Source: Tausonia pullulans (taxonomy: Eukaryota; Basidiomycota; Tremellomycetes; Cystofilobasidiales; Mrakiaceae). From it: 64,000 bases of DNA. The notes below the pieces were generated by a model. It saw nothing but the letters and a program-made list of their open reading frames with translations, made no database searches and was not told the DNA's origin. Positions within the stretch are counted from its first letter, which is position 1. Every line of letters starts with the position of its first letter. Below, piece after piece: positions 49,460 through 59,140 of this stretch. The DNA is taken from the NCBI GenBank assembly GCA_951802195.1, contig OX637623.1:1240001-1304000 (forward strand), given 5' to 3'. Position numbers and translations under genes: made by a program.

Positions 49460-50568
49460 CAGTTGGCTAGTCACGCCGCGTCTTGATCGTTGAGGATCTC
49501 CTTGATGGTGGCTGAACGAGGGGCGCCGTCGGCGGTATTAGTGGCCGAGATAGTCGAGACGTAGAAGGATCGGCGAGGGGCAGGGGCAATAGGGCAGTTG
49601 ATGACTTGGTGGTCCTTGCTGGCGCAGTACAGGCAGAGGCCGTCACGTCGACGACGCTCCTTCTCTGCGTCGGAGAGAGGGCCGCGTGGGCGAGAGGTGA
49701 CATCGACCTCCATGGGAACGGGGCCAGTGAATGAGGTTCTGCCCATAGGGGTGACTGGGATAAAGGTACGGCGAGCGGGAGGGACGACTGAGACGACGGT
49801 AGGGCGGTTGACGTTGCGGGGTGTATGGGCGTGACGGAAATCAACGAGGGCGTTGTCCCACTCGATGGCGGCATCGATGAGGTCGTCGAGGTTGTCATAG
49901 TTCTGAGCACGGACGATGCGTTCTTTGACATCAAGCTTGAGACCGTCGAAGAAGTTGAAACGATGGTACTGATCGCCAAAGTCGAGGATGAACATGTGGC
50001 GTTTGTATTCGAAGGCGTAGTTGGAGGCCGAGGTTGTTTGGCGGAGATCCCTGAGGGCGCGACGAGCGGTTTCGATGCGATCGATGTCTCCGAAGTCCTT
50101 GAGCAGGCGGGCCCTGAATTGTGGCCAGGTAGCGAACCAGTCAGGGCGATCGGAGATGTCGGTGAGGAGGTGAGGGCGGATCCAATTGAAGGCGTCATCC
50201 GTGAGGAGCGAGATTGCATACTGAATTTTCTTTTCTTCGGTTCCGTGGGACACGGATTGTAGGCTGAAGACGTTGTCGAGCTTGAGGACGAAGGTTTACG
50301 AGTCCGATCTCTTGCCGCTGAAGGTGAGGGGAGTAGAGCTGTGAAATTCCTTGACGTTGAGGTGCGGGGCGATGATCGATGACTGTTGCTGTTGCTGTTG
50401 GAGAGCTTGGAAAGCGGACCATAATTGTTCAACCTGGCTTGCGAGGGCAAACTCGGTGGCAGTTTGAGGGACTGGCGGAGCAGCGTCGGGATTGTCCATG
50501 TTTACTAGGGCGGTGCCAATGTTTGGGTTGCAATGAGCGAGCAGGTGACGAAGGGTGACTCTGACTGA

Positions 50569-51197
50569 TGTTAGGATTGGCCCAAGGGTCAATCAATGGC
50601 AGAGGAGGTTGGGCGAGGAGGGGAACGTTGGCGATGAAGTGTACTGAGTGTTGCGATTAGCCTGCCAACGAGAGAGGGTCTGGTAGAGGACCTTCAGAAC
50701 AAGTGAAGGTCGACTGCCAGGGGAGAAAGTGTGGGCTTATATAGTTTAGCTACGTGGCACAGCAGAGGAGGCGAGTCCGATACTCGCGGGTCCGATGCTG
50801 GCGGGCCCGATATTCGCGGAGACTCCGCGCGGCGCTCTCACGGCGCCACCACCACAATCTCCGACACTGAGAGCGGAGGTGGGTGATGAGATGGAACTGA
50901 AGTGGCGGAGGTGACACGGGCTCGCTGAAGGGTCTTGGGCAAGTTTGTCGGGTCCAAATGATAGTCAGAGTGAAGAACAAAATCTACGATGAAATGAGCG
51001 TTTTATGGACGAGTGATGAGAACAAGGGAGTGATGAGGATAAGGAAGTGATGAGAAAGTTTAGAAATCAAAGAGTGTGGGACAGATGAGGCAACAAAGGG
51101 ATAAAGGAACGGGAATGCTGATCAAGCAAGGGAAAGGCTATTGGCGCCGCGTTGGCCAGGCGCAGGGTCGAGGTAGCCAGTCCGCTAGATCCTGACA
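50569..51197 (-). repeat. 5' LTR of family B, interrupted by a solo copia LTR
   Basis: Plus-strand ends are TGTTAGG and CCTGACA. It is split by the copia LTR at 50649-50866 and otherwise matches the solo LTR at 44063-44464. Confidence 0.88.
50649..50866 (-). repeat. solo LTR, copia family
   Basis: A 218-bp copia LTR (plus-strand ends TGTTGCG and CCGACA) flanked by CTGAG at 50644-50648 and 50867-50871. It is related to the LTRs at 51866-52081 and 54041-54303 and has its own version of the GC-rich repeats. Confidence 0.9.
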
Positions 51198-51865
51198 GAA
51201 TAAGTTCGAGCGGAGAGGTCGTTTTGATTGTGGAGGTGAGCTCCATCTTGGGGAATCTCGTCTCGACTCCTTTGTTGCCGAGTTGTCCAATGCTAATGAG
51301 GTTTGCGAACCCGGGGATGTGATATACCTCCGAGATCGTGAAGTACCTCTCGACTCCTCCCACTCGCGAGCGCAGGCGGATTTCTCCGATTCCTTGTACC
51401 TGTGCTGGAGTTCCGTCGGCCGTCCTGATCGTGTTTTTGAACTGCTTGTACTTGACGAAGCGTTTCCGCTCTCCTACGATGTGATTCGTGGCTCCGCTAT
51501 CTGCGATATATCCGAGCTTGGTCACGATGTCCAGTGACTGGTCCGACACTGATGTATTGGGTCCGACTTGAAGGCTGAAATCCAGCACCGGTGGCCCCGC
51601 GATGTTTGCCTCGTCCCTCCCTTTGTTTCCCTTCTTCCCCTTCTCTGACTTCTTCCCTTTCCCGAACCCTTTGGGTTTTCCGACGAGTTCCCAACAATCG
51701 GTCTTGAAGTGTCCAACCTTTCCACAATGATGGCACGTGGCCTTCTTCCTATCAATCATCAGCGCCGAGTCGTTCGACGTGATTGAGGTGGAGGGTTTGA
51801 GTGACTCGTGGGTCCGGACGTAGACCAAGAGGGATGTTGCGACGGTGGTGGGGGAGAGTTGTTCC
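51198..51865 (-). mobile_element. Ty1/copia fragment: gag zinc knuckle and protease (fossil)
   Basis: A minus-strand fragment with the zinc knuckle CHHCGKVGHFKTDC and protease DSGATNHIVG, from a copia lineage distinct from the two other copia elements here. The family-B gypsy LTR bounds it on the left and copia copy 1 on the right, so it is the remnant of an older element invaded twice. It is broken. Confidence 0.8.
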
Positions 51866-52081
51866 TGTTGCGATTAGCCTGCCAACGAGAGAGGGTCTGG
51901 TAGAGAACCTTCAGAACAAGTGAAGGTTCACTGCCAGGAGAGCAGAAGCGTGGGCTTAAATAGTCTAGCTATGTGGCGAGGAATATTCTGACGCGGGTCC
52001 AGTGCTACGCGGGTCCAGCACTACACGGGTCCGGCGCCCCCGCGCGGCGCTCTCACGGCGCCACCACCACAATTTCCAACA
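51866..52081 (-). repeat. 3' LTR of copia copy 1
   Basis: Ends TGTTGCG and TTCCAACA on the plus strand; 216 bp. It has fewer GC-rich repeat units than the 5' LTR of copia copy 2 (263 bp). Confidence 0.88.
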
Positions 52082-52704
52082 CTCCCACTCGACGTGACGA
52101 GCGCCGAGCCCTTCCGATCCTCGTGCCTACTGCCCAGCCCAACCCCGAGCCCACCTCTGAATCTCTCCAGCTTCTCCCAGCCCAGAGGCTTGGTGAGAAT
52201 GTCTGCGAGCATCGAGTCCGTCGGGCAGTAGCGGAGCGAGATGGTGCCTGACGGGTGGAGTTCGCGTCCGTACTTGTACGCGACGTCGATGTGCTTTGTC
52301 CGCTCCGAGTGGTTGCCGTTCTTTGTCGTCTCGATCGCCCCTTGGTTGTCGACGTGGACGGGGATCGGGTCGTCGACGATGTAGCCGATCTGCTGCAGGA
52401 GCTTGGAGACCCAGACAACGTTTTGACAGGCCTGAGACAAAGCAACGTACTCTGACTCGTGCGAGGACCTGCTGATTGCCTTCTGCCTGCGACCGACCCA
52501 CACGACGGTGCTGCCATAGACCTTGATGGCGAATCCAGTCGTGGAGCGGCGCGTTTCGTGGTCGCCTGCGTAGTCCGAGTCGGTCCAAACCTCGACAAGC
52601 GGCGAGTCGGGATGTCCTCCCAGCGTGAGTCCGTGGGAGCGGGTGCCAGCGACATAGCGCAAGATGCGCTTGACGGCTGCCCAATGGATGGCCTTGGGGT
52701 CGTG
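51866..52704 (-). mobile_element. Ty1/copia element, copy 1, 3' part
   Basis: The 3' LTR is 51866-52081 (216 bp), followed upstream by the end of pol with RNase H (WTDSDYAGDHETRRSTTGFA, SSHESEYVALSQA). The element continues at 63569 beyond gypsy copy 2, which split it and left the duplication TCGTG on both sides. Its 5' end is outside the window, so whether it was whole cannot be judged. Confidence 0.88.
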
Positions 52705-53064
52705 TGTCAGGATCTTACGGTTCACTACATAGGCTCTGTGCTTATGTGGCTGCAGAATCTCGCGGACCCGCCACCTCGGCTCCTCGTCTGTGTAGCATCG
52801 CCCTTAATTGCTCAGCTTCCATATTTTTAGCCTCTCTTCAGCCACACTGTCACACACTCTTTGTTTTCTCACCCTTAGTCCATAAGACACTCAGTTCATC
52901 GTACAATTTGTTCTACACTCTGACTACCATTTGGATTCGACAAATTTGCCCAAGACATCGAAGCGAGCCTGTGTCACTGCCCGCACTTCAGTCTACTATT
53001 CCACACACGCCCTCCCCTTAGCACCCGTCATCCTCAGCCCTTGACCCTTGGGCCAATCCTAACA
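52705..53064 (+). repeat. 5' LTR of gypsy copy 2
   Basis: 360 bp, TGTCAGG to CCTAACA, preceded by the target duplication TCGTG. Confidence 0.95.
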
Positions 53065-54040
53065 TCAGTCAGAGTCACCGTCTGTCACCCGCTCGCTCCT
53101 AGTGGTCTCCACCTCGACACTGTCCTAGCCAACATGGATAATCCCAACGCAGACCCTCGAATCGTTACCGAACTTGCTCTTGCAAGACAGCAAGTTGACC
53201 GTCTAAGGACCGCCCTTAAAAATCTCCGACAACAACAACAACAACAGACAGAGGTTATCACCTCGCATCCCGAAGTCAAAGACTACCACGGACCTACTCC
53301 CCACGCCTTCAGTGGCAAGAGATCAGAATCGGAGACCTTCGTCCTCAAGCTTGATAACATTTTTCGCCTGCAACCCGTGTCCCTCGGAACGGACGACATG
53401 AGGATTCAATACGCGATCTCACTCCTTACGGATGACGCTTTCAACTGGGTCCGCCCTTACCTCCTCGTCGATGATTCCGACCGTCCGGACTGGTTCGACA
53501 CCTGGCCACGTTTCAGGGCCCGCCTCCTCAAAGACTTCGGAGAAATCGACCGCGTCGAAACCGCTCGGCGCGCTCTCAAGGATCTTCGTCAAACGACCAC
53601 AGTTTCCATCTACGCCTTCGAGTACAGACGCCACAAACTCCTCCTTGACTTTGGCGATCAGTATCATCGTTTTAACTTCTTCGACGGTCTCAAGCTTGAT
53701 GTCAAGGAACGTCTCGTCCGTGCTCAAAACTATGCCAACCTCGACGATCTTATCGACGCCGCCATCGAATGGGACAACGCCCTCACCGACTTTCGCCACG
53801 CTCATGCACCCCGCAACGTCAGCCGTCCAACCGTCGCCACAGTCGTCCCTCCCGCTCGTCGTACCTTCTTCCCGTTCGTACCCGTGACCAACACCTCAGC
53901 CTCATCATCCGGCCCCGTCCCCATGGAGGTCGACGCCACCTCTCGGCCTCGTGGCCCCCTCTCCGACGCGGAAAGGGAGCGCCGCCGACGCGACGGCCTC
54001 TGCCTATACTGCGCCAGCAAGGACCACCGAGTTATCAACT

Positions 54041-54303
54041 TGTTGGAAATTGTGGTGGTGGCGCCGTGAGAGCGCCGCGCGGGGGCGCCGGACCCGTGTA
54101 GTGCTGGACCCGCGTAGCACTGGACCCGCGTCGTGCCGACCCGTGCACTGTTGGACCCGCGGAGTGCCAGACCCGCGTCAGAATATTTCTCGCCACATAG
54201 CTAGACTATTTAAGCCCACGCTTCTTCTCTCCTGGCAGTGAACCTTCACTTGTTCTGAAGGTTCTCTACCAGACCCTCTCTCGTTGGCAGGCTAATCGCA
54301 ACA
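54041..54303 (+). repeat. 5' LTR of copia copy 2
   Basis: 263 bp, TGTTGGAA to GCAACA, with several degenerate GGACCCGCG units in its first half and a TATTTAAG near 54208 that could be the TATA box. Confidence 0.92.
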
Positions 54304-54344
54304 CGTTATCAGCACCACTTGCAACAACACGCTACACTACCGCC

Positions 54345-57300
54345 ATGTCGTCGCCATTCGCCACCGAGAAGCACCTCCGACTCTTCAAGCTCGACAAGCT
54401 CGATGGATCCAACTACCCCACCTGGTCCATCCGCATGCAGATCGCGCTCTCGGAGTGCAAGTGCAAGTCCCTCGTCTTGGGCACAGAGACGAGGCCAGTC
54501 GCCACTGCAGAAGACGCAGCAGGCTCCCTCGCTGCCTCGACATGGGACGAGAGGAACGAGTTCGCTCTCCACCGCATCCAGATGGCAGTCTCGGACGGGA
54601 ACCTCCTGCGGATCGCCGCGTGCGAGACAGCAAAGGAGGCATGGGATATCCTCAAGACTAGCCACAAGGTCGAAGGCACGGCAGGGAAGCTCATCGTGCA
54701 GAAGAAGCTGAGGGACCTGCGGATGGACGAAGGCTCGTCAGCGCAGGCCTACATCGAGGAGTTCGAGACCCTAGTCGCAGAGGCAGAGTCTCTCAACATG
54801 GACGTCATCAAGAACCCCGAACAGCTCGCCCTCCAGTTCCTCTCTGGCCTTCCCCCATCCCTCGAGACGTTCGCAGACGTCGTCTCCCTCCAGTACCAGG
54901 AATCCGAGAAGGTGCTCACACCGAAGCTCGTCACCACCTCGCTCCTCTCCCACATCCGCACCAAGTCCTCTCGATCTGGCGGCAGTCACTCCAGTCACTC
55001 CACCGAGGACTCGGCCCTCAAGGTCGACAAGGCGACGGCAGTCTGCCACGCGTGCGGGAAGAAGGGGCACTTCAAGGCAGAGTGCTACAGCATGGTCGGC
55101 AAGCCGAAGGATCAGCAAGGGAAGGGAGGCAGAAGGGATAGGAGGAGGGAACACGGGAGAAGGAAGGAGGAGGGAGGGAGGAATGCCAGCAAGGCATCCA
55201 GCGACGCTTGGAACGCTTCGGACGCCTGGGGACTCTTGGCCGGCGAGCCATTGCCCCAGCACCGGGCGGCCGGTGGTCACTCTCAGAGTGGAGCAAGAGC
55301 CAGACCCACCCAGTCGGCCCACTCTGTCGCCACCAACACCAACAAGACGCCGTGGATCGCAGACACCGGTTGCAGCAACCACATCACCAGCAACCGCGCG
55401 GATCTCGTTGACTTTGAGCCCTTTGTCACTGCCATCAGGGTAGCAGACAACCAGACGGTCAACACCGTCGGCAGGGGCCACATGCACGTCACCGCCAGAA
55501 TCAACGGCAACGAGCTCGCCTACCGGATCTCCAACGTCTACTACATCCCCCACTTTGCCAACCTGCTCTCCGTCGGCCAGCTCACCAAGCGTGGCGCCGA
55601 GGTCGTCTTCAGGGGGGACCACTGTGAGTTCAGGAAGGGTGGGAAGACGTTCATGAAGGGAGTCAGCTGGGGAAGGAATCTCTGGAAGCTCGACATCCAC
55701 ACCGCAGGACGCGCCGCAGGACGCACCAAGATGGGCGACACTGCCGCCGCATACAAGCTCGACGAGAAGGAGCAGGTCGCGATCCTCCACCGCAGACTCG
55801 GCCACGCCTCGCCGACGGCCATGAAACGCCTGGCCAAGGATCACCTTCTGCCCGACGTCAGCGAGGACGAAATCCAGCAGTTTGCCAAACAAGTCTGCGT
55901 ACCTTGTCTCCAAGGGAAGCAGCACCGGTCTCCCTTCCCGACCTCCACCACCAAGGCCAAGCAGGTCCTCGACCTCGTCCACTCTGACCTCCAAGGACCC
56001 ATGCCAGTCCCCTCCCACCAGAACAGGTCGTACATGATGACCATCTGGGACGATGCCACCCAGTACCACTGGTCCTTCGCCCTCGAGAGGAAGTCGGAGG
56101 CGTACCAGACGTTTGTGGACTGGAGCAAGAGGGTGGAGAAGGCGACAGGGAGGTCAGTCAAGACACTGAGGACTGACAACGGAGGAGAGTACAAGTCAAA
56201 GGCATTCCAGACGTACCTCCGCCAACACGGCATCCTCCACCAGACGACCATCCCCGACACCCCCGAGCAGAACGGCAAGGCCGAGCGGGGGAATCGGACG
56301 ATCGAGGAGAAGATCACCTGCCTCCTGCATGACTCCGACACCCTCGTCAACCGGGGATCGTACTGGGCCGAGGCGATGAACTGTGCGACGTACCTCATCA
56401 ACCGCACTCCCACGTCGGCCCTCGACGGCAAGACCCCCTACGAGGCACTCCACGGTGAGAAGCCTCCGCTTGCACACCTCCGCATATTCGGATCGATCGC
56501 GTACGCCCACGACAGAACGCACAAGAAGCATCAGTCCAAGACGATCAAGTGCATCTTCCTCGGGTACGGGGAGGACGAGGGCAAGAAGGCGTATCGGCTC
56601 CAGGTCTATGGAGACCCGAACAGGAGGATCCTCTTCTCCCGCAACGTCACGTTCGACGAGAGATCGAACGGGCCCGGGGAGGCAGAGCTGCCGCTGGCAG
56701 TTGTCGACGACAAGGGGGAGGACAAGCGGGAAGGCGAGAAGACAGGAGGAGATGACAAGATGCCACAGGAGCACAACTCGCAGAAGCACTACTCACAGGA
56801 GGAGCAGGAGCACGAAGCTCCCTCCGACATGGCACCGGCGCCAGCGGAACCGAGGCAGCGGCAACACGACGTCGCACCTCCAGCGTCCAGTGGGAGGCCG
56901 CAGCGCAGCAGGCAGCCACCTGCAGAGTATTGGAAACTCCCCCAGCATCAAGCATCATCCCATCACACCGTCGAGGACCAGCCCTCTACCTACGAGGAGT
57001 TTGCAGGGTACGTGCCTCTTGCCAAGCCGTATCACCACCCTCCACGACCTCTCCCCACTCTCCCTCCACCGACAGTCCCCAAGACCTTCCACGACGCGCT
57101 CGAGAGCCCTCACGCCGAGTACTGGAAGGCAGCCATGGACGACGAGATGGAGTCGATGGAATCGAACGGAGTCTGGGAGCTCGTCGACGCCCCGCCGGAC
57201 AGGAAGTCGGTGGGCGGCAGATGGGTCTACGCGCTGAAGAAGGACAACGACGGCCAGGTCGTCAAGTTCAAGGCCAGATGGGTAGCCAAGGGATACTCAC

Positions 57301-58682
57301 AGAGGGAAGGCATCGACTACGAGGAGACGTACGCACCCGTCTCCCGCATGAACACCCTCCGCATCTTCTTCGCCATCGCCGCCACCGACGATCTCGACCT
57401 CCTCCAGGGCGACTTCAAGACTGCGTTCCTCACCGCACCCCTCGTCGAGACGGTCTACATGGACCAGCCGGAAGGGTACGAGATGAAGGGGGAGAGGAGC
57501 GGGCAGAAGCTCGTCGCTCACCTCCTCAAGGCTCTCTACGGCCTCAAGCAAGCCTCTCTCGCCTTCTACCTCCGGTCCAGCAGGTTCTTCGACACCATCG
57601 ATCTCCACCACATCGAGGCAGACCACTGCCTGTACGTCGGGTGGAAGGACGGTCGACGGCGCCTCCTTGTGCAGTACGTGGATGACTTTGCGATTGCTGG
57701 GAGCAGGGATGATATCGAGGAGATCATGGAGGCGATCAAGGAGGAGTTCGTCATTGACGAACGAGGACAGCTGGACGGAGGGATGATGCTAGGGATGGAG
57801 GTCAAGCGGGACAGAGTCAGGAAGACCATCACGCTGACCCAGCGACGCTACGCGGACGATGTCCTCGAGCGGTTCGGTCTCAGCATCGCCAAGCCAGCAC
57901 GGACGCCCATGGACGAGCACAAGCAGCTTGCCATCAGCGAGGGGTCCACGTCCGAGGACATGCGGGGAGCAGACAGGTCGATGTACCTCCAAGCAGTCGG
58001 CTCCCTCATGTACCTCATGGTCTGCACACGTCCAGACCTGGCCTATTCAGTGGGAGTCGTCAGCCGGTTCAGCCACGACCCCAAGGCCATCCATTGGGCA
58101 GCCATCAAGCGCATCCTGCGCTATGTCGCTCGCACCCGCTCCCACGGACTCACGCTGGGAGGACATCCCGACTCGCCGCTCGTCGAGGTTTGGACCGACT
58201 CGGACTACGCAGGCGACCACGAAACACGCCGCTCCACGACTGGATTCGCCATCAAGGTCTATGGCAGCACCGTCGTATGGGTCAGTCGCAGGCAGAAGGC
58301 AATCAGCAGGTCCTCGCACGAGTCAGAGTACGTCGCTTTGTCTCAGGCCTGTCAAAACGTTGTCTGGGTCTCCAAGCTCCTGCAGCAGATCGGCTACATC
58401 GTCGACGACCCGATCCCCGTCCACGTCGACAACCAAGGGGCGATCGAGACGACGAAGAACGGCAACCACTCGGAACGGACAAAGCACATCGATGTCGCGT
58501 ACAAGTATGGACGCGAACTCCACCAGTCAGGCACCATCTCGCTCCGCTACTGCCCGACGGACTCGATGCTCGCAGACATTCTCACCAAGCCTTTGGGCTG
58601 GGAGAAGCTGGAGAGATTCAGAGGTGGGCTCGGGGTTGGGCTGGACAGTGCGGAGGAAGGGCTCGGCGCTGCGCTCGTGTAG
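54345..58682 (+). CDS. copia Gag-Pol polyprotein
   Basis: One open frame of 1445 residues. In order: a gag of the UBN2 type (about 1-215), zinc knuckle CHACGKKGHFKAEC (about 230), protease DTGCSNHI (about 340), the pre-integrase zinc part HRRLGHASPT, integrase core with TDNGGEY and QNGKAERGNRT, a linker, reverse transcriptase (QYVDDFAIAG) and RNase H (WTDSDYAGDH, SSHESEYVALS). The order protease-integrase-RT-RNase H defines Ty1/copia. The start is the first ATG after the LTR and primer site. Confidence 0.92.
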   Translation: MSSPFATEKHLRLFKLDKLDGSNYPTWSIRMQIALSECKCKSLVLGTETRPVATAEDAAGSLAASTWDERNEFALHRIQMAVSDGNLLRIAACETAKEAWDILKTSHKVEGTAGKLIVQKKLRDLRMDEGSSAQAYIEEFETLVAEAESLNMDVIKNPEQLALQFLSGLPPSLETFADVVSLQYQESEKVLTPKLVTTSLLSHIRTKSSRSGGSHSSHSTEDSALKVDKATAVCHACGKKGHFKAECYSMVGKPKDQQGKGGRRDRRREHGRRKEEGGRNASKASSDAWNASDAWGLLAGEPLPQHRAAGGHSQSGARARPTQSAHSVATNTNKTPWIADTGCSNHITSNRADLVDFEPFVTAIRVADNQTVNTVGRGHMHVTARINGNELAYRISNVYYIPHFANLLSVGQLTKRGAEVVFRGDHCEFRKGGKTFMKGVSWGRNLWKLDIHTAGRAAGRTKMGDTAAAYKLDEKEQVAILHRRLGHASPTAMKRLAKDHLLPDVSEDEIQQFAKQVCVPCLQGKQHRSPFPTSTTKAKQVLDLVHSDLQGPMPVPSHQNRSYMMTIWDDATQYHWSFALERKSEAYQTFVDWSKRVEKATGRSVKTLRTDNGGEYKSKAFQTYLRQHGILHQTTIPDTPEQNGKAERGNRTIEEKITCLLHDSDTLVNRGSYWAEAMNCATYLINRTPTSALDGKTPYEALHGEKPPLAHLRIFGSIAYAHDRTHKKHQSKTIKCIFLGYGEDEGKKAYRLQVYGDPNRRILFSRNVTFDERSNGPGEAELPLAVVDDKGEDKREGEKTGGDDKMPQEHNSQKHYSQEEQEHEAPSDMAPAPAEPRQRQHDVAPPASSGRPQRSRQPPAEYWKLPQHQASSHHTVEDQPSTYEEFAGYVPLAKPYHHPPRPLPTLPPPTVPKTFHDALESPHAEYWKAAMDDEMESMESNGVWELVDAPPDRKSVGGRWVYALKKDNDGQVVKFKARWVAKGYSQREGIDYEETYAPVSRMNTLRIFFAIAATDDLDLLQGDFKTAFLTAPLVETVYMDQPEGYEMKGERSGQKLVAHLLKALYGLKQASLAFYLRSSRFFDTIDLHHIEADHCLYVGWKDGRRRLLVQYVDDFAIAGSRDDIEEIMEAIKEEFVIDERGQLDGGMMLGMEVKRDRVRKTITLTQRRYADDVLERFGLSIAKPARTPMDEHKQLAISEGSTSEDMRGADRSMYLQAVGSLMYLMVCTRPDLAYSVGVVSRFSHDPKAIHWAAIKRILRYVARTRSHGLTLGGHPDSPLVEVWTDSDYAGDHETRRSTTGFAIKVYGSTVVWVSRRQKAISRSSHESEYVALSQACQNVVWVSKLLQQIGYIVDDPIPVHVDNQGAIETTKNGNHSERTKHIDVAYKYGRELHQSGTISLRYCPTDSMLADILTKPLGWEKLERFRGGLGVGLDSAEEGLGAALV

Positions 58683-58884
58683 TGCTGGACCCGCGTAGCA
58701 CTGGACCCGCGTCGTGCCGACCCGTGCACTGTTGGACCCGCGGAGTGCCAGACCCGCGTCAGAATATTTCTCGCCACATAGCTAGACTATTTAAGCCCAC
58801 GCTTCTTCTCTCCTGGCAGTGAACCTTCACTTGTTCTGAAGGTTCTCTACCAGACCCTCTCTCGTTGGCAGGCTAATCGCAACA
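58676..58884 (+). repeat. 3' LTR of copia copy 2
   Basis: 209 bp that match the 5' LTR from 54095 to 54303 base for base, ending GCAACA, followed by the target duplication CAACT. Confidence 0.9.
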
Positions 58885-59140
58885 CAACTGTCCCATCGCT
58901 CCTCGTCGATTCTTCAATATCTCGGCTATCTCGGCCACCAATACCGCCAATGGCGTCCCTCGTTCAGCCACAATCAAGGAGATTATCAACGATCAAGACT
59001 CAGCGTGACTAGCCGACCCGTCCGACCCGACGGGTTCGCCTTCGTCTGCCAACGGCCCCTCGCTTTTCGACAACGTTTCTGGACCCCCTCTTTACTCCTT
59101 TTTTATTCAAAACACCAAAGAATCACTTCGCGGTCCTCCC

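Larger units (their letters stand above)
49460..51197 (-). mobile_element. gypsy family B fragment: gag plus 5' LTR (broken fossil)
   Basis: The gag part (about 49471-50499) is related to, but clearly different from, the gag of the two family-A copies, with the same capsid order, a poly-Gln segment and a zinc knuckle CLYCASKDH. Its LTR is 50569-51197 (about 406 bp without the nested LTR). No pol is present; the fragment ends at the LTR of gypsy copy 1. It is old and broken. Confidence 0.85.
54041..58884 (+). mobile_element. Ty1/copia element, copy 2, nested in the gypsy gag
   Basis: The 5' LTR is 54041-54303 and the 3' LTR about 58676-58884; CAACT is duplicated at 54036-54040 and 58885-58889. 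The 209 bp shared by both LTRs read as identical, so insertion was recent. Right after the 5' LTR, TTATCAGCACC resembles the primer-binding sites of many copia elements. One long open frame fills the inside. The 3' LTR is shorter than the 5' one, so the element is not perfectly whole. Confidence 0.93.
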
